Origin: Rathayibacter sp. Leaf185 | Lineage (GTDB): Bacteria > Actinomycetota > Actinomycetes > Actinomycetales > Microbacteriaceae | Direction of reading: 5' to 3' | DNA length: 64,000 nt | Assembly (NCBI RefSeq): GCF_001423885.1 | Contig: NZ_LMPP01000002.1 | Location: 504,575 to 568,574 of the forward strand | In this document: piece after piece, positions 16,583 to 25,641 of the stretch | Layout of the letters: each line of letters opens with the position of its first letter | Numbering within the stretch: position 1 is the stretch's first letter | The notes under the pieces: generated by a model | What the model was told of the DNA's origin: nothing | Database searches by the model: none | Seen by the model: only the letters and a program-made list of their open reading frames with translations | Made by a program: the position numbers and the translations under genes

Positions 16583-19500
16583 GCGTCGTCCCCCCGCCCG
16601 GGGCCGCCGACGACCGTCGAGCCGGTCGGGAGCTTCGTCTCGAGCCCGTCGACCGTGCCGTCGCCCGGTCCCGGCGTGCTGTCCGTCGAGTGGGTGACGC
16701 CGTCGCCCGAGGCCGCACCGCTCTCGGCCTCCTCGCCGTGGCGGTCGACCTCGCCGCCGAGGCTGCGGAGGATGTCGAGGGCCAGACCGATCACGATGAG
16801 GTAGACCCCGATGTCGAAGAGGGTGGAGGTGCCCAGGTGCAGCTCGCCGAGGATCGGCACCTCGAGGTCGAGCCAGCTCGACTCGAGCACCTGCAACCCG
16901 AAGACGAGCGAGGACACCGCGGTGCCCACCGCGAAGAGCAGCCCCAGGCCGAGCACCTTGCCGGCGTCGATCGGCGCGGCCTCGCCGAGCTCGAAGCGGC
17001 CTCCGGCGAGATAACGCGCGACGAGAGCGAGACCGGCGAGCAGGCCGCCCGCGAAGCCTCCGCCCGGGGTGTTGTGGCCGGTGAAGAGCAGGTAGACCGA
17101 GACGATCATCGCGGGGTGGAACAGGAGGCGCACCAGCACCTCGAGGACGATCGAGCGGTTCTCGGGGCGCAGCGTGCGCCCGGCGACGAGCCAGGAGCCG
17201 CGGTCGGCGTCCTTCGCGGGGGCGGTGAGGTCGAGGGCGCGCTCGGCGCGGTCTGCCGCACTCTGCGACTCGAGGCGGGGCGCGCCTCCTGCCCTGCTCG
17301 AGAGGAAGATCAGGCTCGCGACGCCCGTGGCCACGACGACGAGGACCGAGATCTCGCCCATCGTGTCCCAGGCGCGGATGTCGACGAGCAGGACGTTGAC
17401 GATGTTGCGGCCCTTGCCCTCCTCGTAGGCGAGGCGGGGCAGCTCGGCCGAGATCGGCACGGCGGTGCGGGCGCCGAGCGCGATCGCCGCGACGACGGCC
17501 ATCACGGCGCCGACCGAGATGCCGATGACCGCGCGCAGGCGCTTGCGCATCGGCTGGTGCTTCTGCGCGATCCGCGTCGGGAGGCGGCGCAGCACGAGCA
17601 CGAAGACCACCAGGGTTACCGTCTCGATGAGGGCCTGGGTGAGGGCGAGGTCGGGGGCGCCCTGCAGGGCGAAGAGGGCGACCATCCCGTAGCCGGTGGC
17701 GCCGGCGAGCAGCACCGCGGCGACGCGGTTGCGGGCGATCGCGCAGAGGATCGCGGCGACGATCATCACCGCGGCGACGGCCAGCTGACCGGGGCTGTCC
17801 CAGAAGACGAGCTCCTCGGGCCAGGTGCGGTTGAGGGCCGAGGCGGTGCCCGCTCCGACGAAGAAGACCGCGAAGATCACGGTGAGATAGCGGGGGAGCG
17901 AGCCGCGCTGCACGAACTCGGTCACCGTGCTCGAGACGCGGTCGAGCCAGCGGACCGTCGCCCAGTAGCCCTCAGCGGAGTCGATGCGGTTGGGCAGCAG
18001 CGACTGCGCCCTCGCGACGGCGACCCGCTTCGAGAAGAGGAGGAGCCCGATCGCGATGACCAGGGCGCTCAGGCCCAGCGCCGGCTCGACGCCGTGCCAG
18101 AGGGCCAGGTGGTAGGTGCCGTGCTCGGCGAGAGCCTCCGCCGCCAGCGCGGGGTCGGCGTCTGCTGCGGCGAGCGGCAGGGTGTCGGCGTAGACGGCGA
18201 CGAGCGGGTCGATGGCCGACGCGGCGACGCCTCCGGCCACGCTCGCGACAGCGAGGACGACCGGGGCGGCGGTGAAGGTCCACGACTCGGCGTGCAGCTC
18301 GGTGTCCTCGAGGCCCTTCTTGCGGGCGAAGGCGCCCCAGAAGAAGCGAGCCGAGTAGGCGACCGTGAGGATCGACCCCAGGATCAGCCCGATCAGCGCG
18401 ACCCAGGCCCAGACCGAGCCCTGCTCGCCTGCCTCGAGAAGGCTCGTGAAGACGGCCTCCTTGGCGACGAAGCCGAGCAGGGGCGGGAGGCCGGCCATCG
18501 AGAGCACGCCGATCAGGGCGGCGGCGGCGAGCACGGGCGCCTGCCGGCCGAGCCCGCTGAGCTTGCGCAGGTCGCGGGTGCCGGCGCGGTGGTCGACGAT
18601 GCCGACGACGAGGAAGAGCAGAGCCTTGAAGAGCGCGTGGCCGATCAGGAGCGTGAGGCCGGCGAGGGCGGAGTCGCGCGAGCCGAAGCCGACGGCGACC
18701 GTGAGGAAGCCGAGCTGGCTGACGGTGCCGTAGGCGAGTACGAGCTTGAGGTCGTACTGACGCAGCGAGCGCCAGCCGCCGACCAGCATCGTCCACACCC
18801 CGACGCAGACGATCACGGGCAGCCAGACGGAGTCGTCGGCGAAGCCGGGCGCGAGGCGGGCGACGAGGTAGATGCCCGCCTTCACCATCGCCGCGGCGTG
18901 CAGATACGCGCTGACCGGAGTGGGCGCGGCCATCGCGGCCGGGAGCCAGAAGTGGAACGGGACCAGCGCCGACTTCGAGAACGCGCCGAGCAGCACCAGC
19001 ACGAGTGCGACCGACACGATCGGGCCGGACGGCGCGGCGGCGACGATGCCCTCGAGGCTCGTCGTGCCCGCCTGCACGATCAGGATCACGACGCCGACGA
19101 GCATCGCCAGTCCGCCGAGCGTGGTGACGAGAAGGGCCTGGAGCCCTGCTCCGCGGCTCTCCTTGCGACCGCTGTAGTGGCCGATCAGGAGGTAGGAGAG
19201 AACGCTCGTCGCCTCCCAGAAGACGAAGAGGATGATCACGTCGTCGGCGGTGACCAGCCCGTACATCACGCCGGCGAAGGCGAACAGCAGGGCGGCGAAG
19301 CGCCCGAGCGACGGCTCGTCTCGGCGGAAGTAGCTCGCGCAGTACGCGAGGACGAGGGCGCCGACTCCGCTGACCACGAGGGCGAGCACCGTCGAGAGAG
19401 CGTCGAGCCGGAAGGAGAGGGCGATGTCGAGGGAGGGGATCCACTCCACCCGCTCGCGGATCTCACCGCCGGCGAGGACGGTCGGCAGCGAGGCGGCCGT

Positions 19501-19620
19501 GGCGACGAAGGTGCCGGCCGGGACGAGAGCCAGACCGTAGAAGGCCTTCGGGCCGACACGATCGACGATCCAGGGAGTGACGACGGCGAGAGCGAAGGTG
19601 ATCGTGAGGATGAGGAGCAT
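16579..19620 (-). CDS. mrpA: Mrp antiporter subunit A, fused to subunit B
   Basis: Large polytopic subunit of about 1013 residues and the first gene of the operon. The NuoL-like N-terminal part has the block around LIGHYSGRKESRGAGLQALL and HFWLPAAMAAPTPVSAYLHA. The C-terminal part (after about residue 810) contains FHPAMIVSVYLLFTGHNTPG and GTSTLFDIGVYLIVIGLALD, which are MrpB sequences. The complex exchanges cytoplasmic Na+ for protons for pH and salt homeostasis. The ATG at 19620 is chosen because GAGAGGA lies 7 bases before it; GTG at 19623 is an alternative. No separate mrpB exists here. Confidence 0.95.
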   Translation of the reverse strand: MLLILTITFALAVVTPWIVDRVGPKAFYGLALVPAGTFVATAASLPTVLAGGEIRERVEWIPSLDIALSFRLDALSTVLALVVSGVGALVLAYCASYFRRDEPSLGRFAALLFAFAGVMYGLVTADDVIILFVFWEATSVLSYLLIGHYSGRKESRGAGLQALLVTTLGGLAMLVGVVILIVQAGTTSLEGIVAAAPSGPIVSVALVLVLLGAFSKSALVPFHFWLPAAMAAPTPVSAYLHAAAMVKAGIYLVARLAPGFADDSVWLPVIVCVGVWTMLVGGWRSLRQYDLKLVLAYGTVSQLGFLTVAVGFGSRDSALAGLTLLIGHALFKALLFLVVGIVDHRAGTRDLRKLSGLGRQAPVLAAAALIGVLSMAGLPPLLGFVAKEAVFTSLLEAGEQGSVWAWVALIGLILGSILTVAYSARFFWGAFARKKGLEDTELHAESWTFTAAPVVLAVASVAGGVAASAIDPLVAVYADTLPLAAADADPALAAEALAEHGTYHLALWHGVEPALGLSALVIAIGLLLFSKRVAVARAQSLLPNRIDSAEGYWATVRWLDRVSSTVTEFVQRGSLPRYLTVIFAVFFVGAGTASALNRTWPEELVFWDSPGQLAVAAVMIVAAILCAIARNRVAAVLLAGATGYGMVALFALQGAPDLALTQALIETVTLVVFVLVLRRLPTRIAQKHQPMRKRLRAVIGISVGAVMAVVAAIALGARTAVPISAELPRLAYEEGKGRNIVNVLLVDIRAWDTMGEISVLVVVATGVASLIFLSSRAGGAPRLESQSAADRAERALDLTAPAKDADRGSWLVAGRTLRPENRSIVLEVLVRLLFHPAMIVSVYLLFTGHNTPGGGFAGGLLAGLALVARYLAGGRFELGEAAPIDAGKVLGLGLLFAVGTAVSSLVFGLQVLESSWLDLEVPILGELHLGTSTLFDIGVYLIVIGLALDILRSLGGEVDRHGEEAESGAASGDGVTHSTDSTPGPGDGTVDGLETKLPTGSTVVGGPGRGDDA

Positions 19621-19732
19621 CACATGTTCCTCTCAAGTCATACCCAGCGCAGTCGTACCTCAAGGGTACTGGAGGGCCCCGCGCGGGAAGCTGAGTGCGG
19701 ACAGGCTTGACGGGTCACCGTACTTTTGGTCC

Positions 19733-20623
19733 ATGGCCCGTTCCCTCCTGCCCCGTCAGCTCTGCCGACTCCGAGTGCACGATGTCGCGACCGGAGTCGC
19801 CACCACCGTGTTCGAGTCGGACACCCTGCTCGTCGAGGCGCCGAACTGGTCGCCCGACGGCTCGTTCCTCGTGGTCAACGGTGACGGCGGCCTCTTCCGG
19901 CTCCCGCTGGACGGCTCGGGATCGCTCGAGGCGATCGCGCTCGACGGCGTGCCCGACGAGCTCAACAACGATCACGTCCTCGCTCCGGAGGGCGGCACCG
20001 CCTACGTCTCCGCGCGCGACGGGCACCTCTACGCGGTCGCGCTCGACGGATCGGCGCCGGCCCGTCGCCTGACCGCCCCGCCGGAGGGCGCCCGCTTCAA
20101 GCACTATCTGCACGGCGTCTCGCCCGACGGCACGCTGCTCGCGCTGATCGGCGGCGGCGAGGACGCCTCCGGGGTCTGGCGGACCAACGTGTACACGATG
20201 CCCGCCGGCGGCGGTCCGCTCACGGCGCTCACCGACGACGAGCACCCCGACGACGGGGTCGACTTCGCACCGGACGGGCGGAGCGTGTACTTCAACTCCG
20301 AGCGCGCAGGCTCCGGGGCGCAGATCTTCCGGATGTCCGTGGACGGCTCCGAGCCCGAGCACGTCGTCGAGTCGGACACCGTCGACTGGTTCCCGCACGT
20401 GTCACCCGACGGCGCGCACCTGCTCTACCTGGCGTATCCCCCGGGCACCGCCGGGCACCCCGAGAACCTGCCCGTGGAGCTCCGGCTGATCGACCTCCCC
20501 TCCGCCACCGCGCCGGGCCGTGTCGTGCAGCGCCTCGTCGGCGGGCAGGGCACGATCAACGTCGCGGGCTGGGCGCCCGACTCGACGCGTTTCGCCTACG
20601 CCGACTATCCGATGGACGACTGA
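19733..20623 (+). CDS. TolB-like beta-propeller protein
   Basis: Protein of 296 residues made of PD40/TolB-type blades. Recurrent units include NWSPDGSFLVVNGDGG, HGVSPDGTLLALIGGG, DFAPDGRSVYFNSERAG, HVSPDGAHLLYLAYP and WAPDSTRFAYADYP. No signal peptide is seen, so it is probably cytoplasmic, unlike true periplasmic TolB. The role is unknown; related single-domain propellers occur next to carbohydrate genes, as here next to an aldo/keto reductase. The ATG at 19733 is 6 bases after TACTTT, the leaderless pattern. It diverges from the mrp operon. Confidence 0.8.
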   Translation: MARSLLPRQLCRLRVHDVATGVATTVFESDTLLVEAPNWSPDGSFLVVNGDGGLFRLPLDGSGSLEAIALDGVPDELNNDHVLAPEGGTAYVSARDGHLYAVALDGSAPARRLTAPPEGARFKHYLHGVSPDGTLLALIGGGEDASGVWRTNVYTMPAGGGPLTALTDDEHPDDGVDFAPDGRSVYFNSERAGSGAQIFRMSVDGSEPEHVVESDTVDWFPHVSPDGAHLLYLAYPPGTAGHPENLPVELRLIDLPSATAPGRVVQRLVGGQGTINVAGWAPDSTRFAYADYPMDD

Positions 20624-20699
20624 CGCCCCACCCTGAGTGCTTGCCGAACATGACGGGGAGGGGGTCTCGCGGGTGCGCGGCGGCGGGTTGAATCGGACG

Positions 20700-21677
20700 A
20701 TGACGATCGACAGCGCAGCCCCGGCCCACGACTCCTCCACCCGCGCACCGCTCGGCGATTCCGGGATCGAGGTGTTCCCGCTCTCGCTCGGCGGCAACGT
20801 CTTCGGCTGGACTTCGGGGCGGCAGACCTCGTTCGACGTGCTCGACGGCTACGTGGCCGCGGGCGGGAACTTCATCGACACCGCCGACTCCTACTCGGCC
20901 TGGGTGCCCGGCAACAGGGGCGGCGAGTCCGAGACCATCATCGGCGAGTGGCTGACCCGCCCCGGGACCTCGCGCGAGGACGTCGTCATCGCGACCAAGG
21001 TGAGCCGCCACCCGCAGTTCACCGGCCTCGCTCCCGCGAACGTCCGCGCAGCGGCCCGTGCGTCGCTCGAGCGCCTGCGAACCGACCGCATCGACCTCTA
21101 CTACGCCCACTTCGACGACGACGCCGTGCCCCTCGAGGACATCGCGCGCGTCTTCTCCGAGCTCGTCGACGAGGGGCTCGTGCGCTCGATCGGCGTCTCG
21201 AACTTCAGCGCCGAGCGCGTCTCGGGGTGGCTGCGCATCGCGGCGGAGGAGGGGCTGCACGCGCCGGTCGCCCTCCAGCCGCACTACAACCTGGTCGAGC
21301 GCGGCATCGAGGCCGACCTGCTGCCCCTCGCGCGCGAGGCGGGCCTCGCGGTCGTGCCGTACTACGCGCTCGCCTCCGGCTTCCTGACCGGCAAGTACCG
21401 CGACGGAGCGACGCCGGACAGCCCCCGCGCCTCCGGAGCCGCGCAGTACCTCGACGCCCGCGGGCGCCGGGTGCTCGCCGCGCTCGACGCGGTGGCCGAG
21501 GCGCACGCCGCCGAGGTCGCGACGGTCGCGCTCGCGTGGCTCCGCTCGCAGCCCGGCGTCGTCGCGCCGATCGCGAGCGCCCGCGTGATGGAGCAGCTGC
21601 CCGCACTCGTCGCCTCGGCGTCGCTGGAGCTGGACGCCGCGGAGCTCACGGCGCTCGACACGGCGAGCCGCTCCTAG
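20700..21677 (+). CDS. Aldo/keto reductase
   Basis: NADPH-dependent reductase with a TIM-barrel fold, 325 residues. The catalytic residues are visible: Asp and Tyr in NFIDTADSYSAW, Lys in VIATKVSRH, and His in YYAHFDDD. The C-terminal cofactor segment reads VVAPIASARVMEQLPAL. The N-terminus GDSGIEVFPLSLGGNVFGW is typical of the AKR11/12-like bacterial group. The ATG at 20700 is chosen; the upstream in-frame extension has no family similarity. The substrate is not predictable. Confidence 0.9.
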   Translation: MTIDSAAPAHDSSTRAPLGDSGIEVFPLSLGGNVFGWTSGRQTSFDVLDGYVAAGGNFIDTADSYSAWVPGNRGGESETIIGEWLTRPGTSREDVVIATKVSRHPQFTGLAPANVRAAARASLERLRTDRIDLYYAHFDDDAVPLEDIARVFSELVDEGLVRSIGVSNFSAERVSGWLRIAAEEGLHAPVALQPHYNLVERGIEADLLPLAREAGLAVVPYYALASGFLTGKYRDGATPDSPRASGAAQYLDARGRRVLAALDAVAEAHAAEVATVALAWLRSQPGVVAPIASARVMEQLPALVASASLELDAAELTALDTASRS

Positions 21678-21827
21678 AAGCCCGGTCGTGCAGGGTCCGG
21701 GACCGGTCAGCGCAGCGGTCCTGCACCCCGCCCGACCGCGGTCGGTGACGCCCCTCCGGGGTGCTATTGTCTAACGGTGCCAAATCGCGGGCACGCCTCG
21801 AGAGGGGCGACGAAGACCCGCAGGTGC

Positions 21828-21899
<72 letters not shown>

Positions 21900-21933
21900 C
21901 CGTTCCCGGCAGGCCGAGCCTCCGGAGACGCGC

Positions 21934-22007
21934 GGCGGGGTAGCTCAGGTGGTTAGAGCACACGGCTCATAATCGTGGTGTCGCGGGTTCAAGTCCCGCT
22001 CCCGCTA
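21934..22007 (+). tRNA. tRNA-Met (CAT), elongator type
   Basis: Acceptor GGCGGGG pairs with TCCCGCT using two G-U pairs, with discriminator A. The anticodon loop CTCATAA has CAT at 21968-21970 and the T-loop is TTCAAGT. The first acceptor pair is G-U, not the mismatch typical of initiator tRNA. A CAT tRNA could also be the lysidine-modified Ile tRNA, which cannot be excluded by eye. Confidence 0.85.
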
Positions 22008-22014
22008 CGTTCAG

Positions 22015-22056
22015 GAAGAACCCCGTCTCGCATCTCGCGGCGGGGTTCTTCTGCGT
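22015..22056 (+). terminator. Rho-independent terminator after the tRNA pair
   Basis: GAAGAACCCCG (22015-22025) pairs perfectly with CGGGGTTCTTC (22041-22051). It closes the tRNA-Thr/tRNA-Met unit. Confidence 0.8.
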
Positions 22057-22107
22057 CAGCACGGCACGCCGGTCGCTCCGCGCCGAGGTCTGCACGCGGC
22101 CGAGAGG

Positions 22108-22126
22108 TAAGGCTAGGCTAACCGAA
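22108..22126 (+). promoter_or_regulatory. IdeR/DtxR iron box
   Basis: TAAGGCTAGGCTAACCGAA matches the consensus TTAGGTTAGGCTAACCTAA at 16 of 19 positions and keeps its palindrome. It lies 35 bases before the siderophore-interacting protein gene. Fe2+-loaded IdeR/DtxR bound here should repress that gene. Confidence 0.85.
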
Positions 22127-22161
22127 CCCGCCGCATCCGTCGGCCCGTCCGGAGGTCCCGC

Positions 22162-22989
22162 ATGCCACGCTCGTTCACCCCGACCAGGCCCACCGATCCC
22201 CAGGTCATCGCCGTCGAGGTCGTGCGGACTGCGCGGGTGACGCCGAGCATGCAGCGCGTCACGTTCGGCGGCCCGGGAGTGGCGCTCCTGCATCCTCTCG
22301 GGCACGACCAGTGGTTCCGGTTGTTCCTCCCGCGCCCGGGGCAGGAGGAGCTGCGGCTCCCCACCCGCGCGAGTGCGCTCTGGTACGCCCAGTACCTCGC
22401 GATGCCCCGGGCCCGCCGCCCGTTCGTGCGCAACTACACCGTCCGCCGGTACCGCGCCGAGGGAGCCGACGGCGGTCCCGAGCTCGATGTCGACTTCGTG
22501 GTGCACGGTGAGGAGGGGGAGGCGGGACCGGCGGTGACCTTCGCGCTCACCGCCGCGGCAGGCGATCGGGTCGGCATCCTCGACCAGGGCTTCGGCTACC
22601 GCCGTGCGGACGGCACCGACTGGTGCCTCCTCGTCGCCGACGAGACAGGACTGCCCGCGGTCGCAGGGATCCTGGAGTCGCTGCCCGCCGCCCGTCGCGT
22701 GGAGGTGTTCCTCGAGGTGCCCGGCGACGAGGACCATCAGCCGATCACCGCCTCCGAGGCCGTCACGGTGCACTGGCTGCCGCGTGCCGAGGCGCACGCC
22801 CGGCCCGGCGAGCACGCACTCGACGTGCTCCGTGGAGCCGAGCTGCCGGGCGGTCGCCCCTCCGTCTTCGCGGTGGGCGAGTCGGCTCTCGCCACCGGTG
22901 CTCGTCGCCACCTCGTCGCCGAGCGGGGTGTCGACAAGCGCGACATCACCTTCGCCGGCTACTGGCGGCACGGAGTCGCGGCGCCCTGA
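22162..22989 (+). CDS. Siderophore-interacting protein (FAD-dependent ferric reductase)
   Basis: Cytoplasmic flavoprotein of 275 residues, SIP family, that reduces ferric siderophores to release iron. The FAD-binding barrel has VTPSMQRVTFGGPG, HDQWFRLFLPRPG and the RNYTVRRYR block that contacts the flavin. The C-terminal NADPH-type domain has LLVADETGLPAVAGILE and ends TFAGYWRHGVAAP, both typical of SIPs. The ATG at 22162 follows GGAGG at 22151-22155. The iron box upstream predicts induction under iron starvation. No siderophore biosynthesis or uptake genes are adjacent. Confidence 0.93.
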   Translation: MPRSFTPTRPTDPQVIAVEVVRTARVTPSMQRVTFGGPGVALLHPLGHDQWFRLFLPRPGQEELRLPTRASALWYAQYLAMPRARRPFVRNYTVRRYRAEGADGGPELDVDFVVHGEEGEAGPAVTFALTAAAGDRVGILDQGFGYRRADGTDWCLLVADETGLPAVAGILESLPAARRVEVFLEVPGDEDHQPITASEAVTVHWLPRAEAHARPGEHALDVLRGAELPGGRPSVFAVGESALATGARRHLVAERGVDKRDITFAGYWRHGVAAP

Positions 22990-22996
22990 TCGCGCG

Positions 22997-23614
22997 TCAC
23001 AGCCAGCCGTTGCGCTCCGCGATGCGGGCGGCGTCGGCGCGATTGCGCGCACCGGTCTTGCCGATGACCGCCGACAGGTGATTGCGGACCGTCCCCTCCG
23101 AGAGGTGCAGCATCCGCGCCAGGTCGGCGATCGAGCCGCCGGTGCGCGCGGCCGAGAGCACGTCGGTCTCGCGCTCGGTGAGCGGCGTACCGCCCTGGGC
23201 CAGCGACTCCGCAGCGAGGGAGGGATCGACGACGTGCAGCCCCTGCGCCACGCGCCGGACGGCGTCGGCGAGCTGGGCCGAGGGGGTGTCCTTCACGACG
23301 AATCCCGAGGCGCCCGCGTGCATCGCGCGGCTGAGGTACCCGGGGCGGCCGAAGGTCGTCACGATCAGCACCCGGCACTGCGGCAGCGCGGCGCGGAGCT
23401 CGCCGGCGGCGGTGATGCCGTCCATCCCGGGCATCTCGATGTCGAGCAGCGCCACATCCGGAGTGCTGGCCCGCGCCGCGGCGAGCACCTCGTCGCCCCG
23501 GCCGACCTCGGCGACCACCTCGATGTCGTCCTCGAGCGAGAGCAGCGCCGCGAGCGCGCCGCGCACCAGCGCCTGGTCGTCGGCGATCAGCAGGCGGAGG
23601 ATCGGCCCGCTCAT
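22997..23614 (-). CDS. LuxR/NarL-family response regulator
   Basis: DNA-binding response regulator of 205 residues. The receiver domain has acidic DD at 12-13, phospho-acceptor Asp58 in VALLDIEMPG, and Lys in FVVKDTPS. The C-terminal LuxR helix-turn-helix (about residues 143-205) reads LTERETDVLSAARTGGSIAD onward. Its ATG overlaps the stop of the sensor kinase gene by 4 bases. It is the last gene of an ABC exporter/two-component operon and probably controls it. Confidence 0.95.
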   Translation of the reverse strand: MSGPILRLLIADDQALVRGALAALLSLEDDIEVVAEVGRGDEVLAAARASTPDVALLDIEMPGMDGITAAGELRAALPQCRVLIVTTFGRPGYLSRAMHAGASGFVVKDTPSAQLADAVRRVAQGLHVVDPSLAAESLAQGGTPLTERETDVLSAARTGGSIADLARMLHLSEGTVRNHLSAVIGKTGARNRADAARIAERNGWL

Positions 23615-24795
23615 CGCGGACCCTCCGGCAGCGAGGCCCGCAGACTGAAGCCGCCCAGGTCGCTCGTGCCCGTCGAGAGCCGACCGCCCGCCGACTCGAC
23701 CCGTTCGCGCAGTCCGCTGAGACCCGTCGACATCGGCGACTCCGCCCGCCGGCCGACCCCGTCGTCGGCGATCTCGACCTCGCAGCCGCTCAGGCGGATC
23801 CGGCAGCGGGAGGCGCCCGCGTGGCGGACGACGTTCGTCACTCCCTCGCGGATCACCCAGCCGACCAGCTCGCGGTGCGCGGGCGGCACGGCGTCGGTCG
23901 ACGACGGCAGATCCGCAGTGACGCCGGCGGCGGTGAGCGCGCCCCGCGCCGCGGCGAGCTCGCCACTCGCGGTCATCGCCCGGAAGCCGGAGACGGTGGC
24001 CCGCACGTCGGCGAGCGCTCCGCGGGCGAGCGATTCGACGTCGGCGATCTCGGCGCGCGCCCGTACCGGATCCGCGTCGATCAGCCGCCCCGCCAGCTCG
24101 GACTTGACGGTGATGACGGTCAGGGAGTGCCCGAGGATGTCGTGGATGTCCCGCGCCACCCGGCTCCGCTCCCGCTCGGCGGTCATCAGCTCGAGCTCGG
24201 CCTGCGTGGCGCGCAGCTGGTTGACCGTCGCGATCGTGCGGGCGAAGGTCGCCATCATCAGTGAGATGGACAGGACGATGACGGGAACGATGAACGCCGT
24301 CTCTGTCCAGCCGCCCGCGTCGACCCGGACCGCGAGGGTGACGAGCGTGAGGCCGCCGACGATCAGCAGCGTCATCCGCCACGAGAACACGCACATGCCG
24401 ACCAGCACGCCGACGTAGGTCCAGAGCCCGGTGACGTCCCGGCCGAGCCACGGCAGGAGGGTGAACGAGAGAGCGAGCATCGCTGCGCAGACGACGACGC
24501 GTCCGCGTGCTGCGAGCATCCAGGCGACCGGGGGCGCGATGAGGAACGCGAGGCTGAAGACCACGATGAGGGCGACGCCCGAGACGCGGAACGCGGTGGA
24601 GCCCTCCGAACGCAGGATGTCGGGAACGGTCGAGTAGGCCCAGAAGAGCGAGAAGGCGGCGCCGACGTACCAGCGGGTCGCGCGCCCGGTCCAGAGCGCC
24701 GATCTCAGCGAGGCGGAGCTGTCGGCACCGGCCGTCGCAGGGCGGATCGGCCAGCCGGGCCCGCCCGCGTCCCGCTGCTCGCGCATCGTGCTCAC
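23611..24795 (-). CDS. Sensor histidine kinase (NarL-partner, HisKA_3 type)
   Basis: Membrane kinase of 394 residues. About five or six hydrophobic spans fill the first 170 residues, with no large extracellular domain. A dimerisation/phospho-acceptor region ERSRVARDIHDILGHSLTV follows, with His near residue 215. The ATP-binding part has VIREGVTNVVRHAGASRC and VEIADDGVGR. The short loops suggest intramembrane sensing of envelope or drug stress, as in DesK/LiaS-like kinases; this is inference. GTG at 24795 is used; ATG at 24786 is possible. It lies 30 bases after the permease gene. Confidence 0.92.
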   Translation of the reverse strand: MSTMREQRDAGGPGWPIRPATAGADSSASLRSALWTGRATRWYVGAAFSLFWAYSTVPDILRSEGSTAFRVSGVALIVVFSLAFLIAPPVAWMLAARGRVVVCAAMLALSFTLLPWLGRDVTGLWTYVGVLVGMCVFSWRMTLLIVGGLTLVTLAVRVDAGGWTETAFIVPVIVLSISLMMATFARTIATVNQLRATQAELELMTAERERSRVARDIHDILGHSLTVITVKSELAGRLIDADPVRARAEIADVESLARGALADVRATVSGFRAMTASGELAAARGALTAAGVTADLPSSTDAVPPAHRELVGWVIREGVTNVVRHAGASRCRIRLSGCEVEIADDGVGRRAESPMSTGLSGLRERVESAGGRLSTGTSDLGGFSLRASLPEGPR

Positions 24796-24825
24796 CGGCC
24801 CACCTTAGGTCCGCCTCCCCGGGCG

Positions 24826-25641
24826 TCAGACACGCTTCGTGTCGCGGCGGAAGAAGACCACGGTGCCCCCGAGGAACACCGCCAGCCAGACGATCGCGTT
24901 GATCAGCGCCGCCAGGTCGAAGCCCTCGCCGGTCAGCGGCGCCCGGGCGAGCTCGGCGATCCCGTAGACCGGGGTGAACGAGGCGATCGTCTGCATGAAG
25001 TCGGGCATGCTGCTGACCGGGTAGAACAGTCCGCCGAGGAACGCGAGCAGGACGATCACGAGGCTCGTCGCCTGCGCGGCGTTCTCGCCCGGCACCAGGT
25101 AGCCGACCATCAGGCCGAGCGAGGTGAAGACGGCGCTCGCGAGCAGCCAGCCGGCGACTCCGGTCGAGAGCCACTGCGCGGTCGAGAGCTGCACGCCGCT
25201 GACAGCGCCCACGAGGTAGGTCGCGACGACGGCGACGAGGCCCAGCATCATCCCGGCGATCATCTTGATCAGTACGTTGACGAACGGGTCGAGCGGGGTC
25301 AGCCGCAGCTGGCGGCTCCAGCCCTGGGCGCGCTCGACGGCGACGGAGGCGCCGGTCTGCGTCGCCGACATCATCGCCCCGTACATCGCCATCGACACCA
25401 TGATGAACGCCGCGACCGAGGTCCCTCCCTGCGCGACCGGTGTCGCGGTCAGCGCCTCGTCGCGGAGCGGGTAGCCGATGATCAGGAACATCATCACGGG
25501 GAAGACGAGCGTGAACACCAGCGTCCGCCGGTTGCGGAGCTTGCGTGCGAGCTCGATGCGGAGGTAGGTGAGCGTGAAGCCGCCGAACGGCGGGACGCGG
25601 CGATCGAGTCGCACCCGGTCGGCGGGCGTGGTGGCGGTCAT
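24826..25641 (-). CDS. ABC-2 type transporter permease
   Basis: Membrane subunit of 271 residues with six predicted spans, of the ABC-2/DrrB-like group. FGGFTLTYLRIELARKLRNR begins the domain and the C-terminal block GLFYPVSSMPDFMQTIASFT is typical. It pairs with the ATPase encoded just upstream, whose stop overlaps this ATG by 4 bases. Probably exports a drug, lipid or peptide. The upstream extension of the frame is antisense-like and excluded. Confidence 0.9.
   Translation of the reverse strand: MTATTPADRVRLDRRVPPFGGFTLTYLRIELARKLRNRRTLVFTLVFPVMMFLIIGYPLRDEALTATPVAQGGTSVAAFIMVSMAMYGAMMSATQTGASVAVERAQGWSRQLRLTPLDPFVNVLIKMIAGMMLGLVAVVATYLVGAVSGVQLSTAQWLSTGVAGWLLASAVFTSLGLMVGYLVPGENAAQATSLVIVLLAFLGGLFYPVSSMPDFMQTIASFTPVYGIAELARAPLTGEGFDLAALINAIVWLAVFLGGTVVFFRRDTKRV

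Noticed and set aside
14670-19710. Very long plus-strand frames opposite mrpD and mrpA
   Set aside because: They are antisense to conserved membrane subunits and have shadow composition (His/Asp/Arg/Gln-rich).
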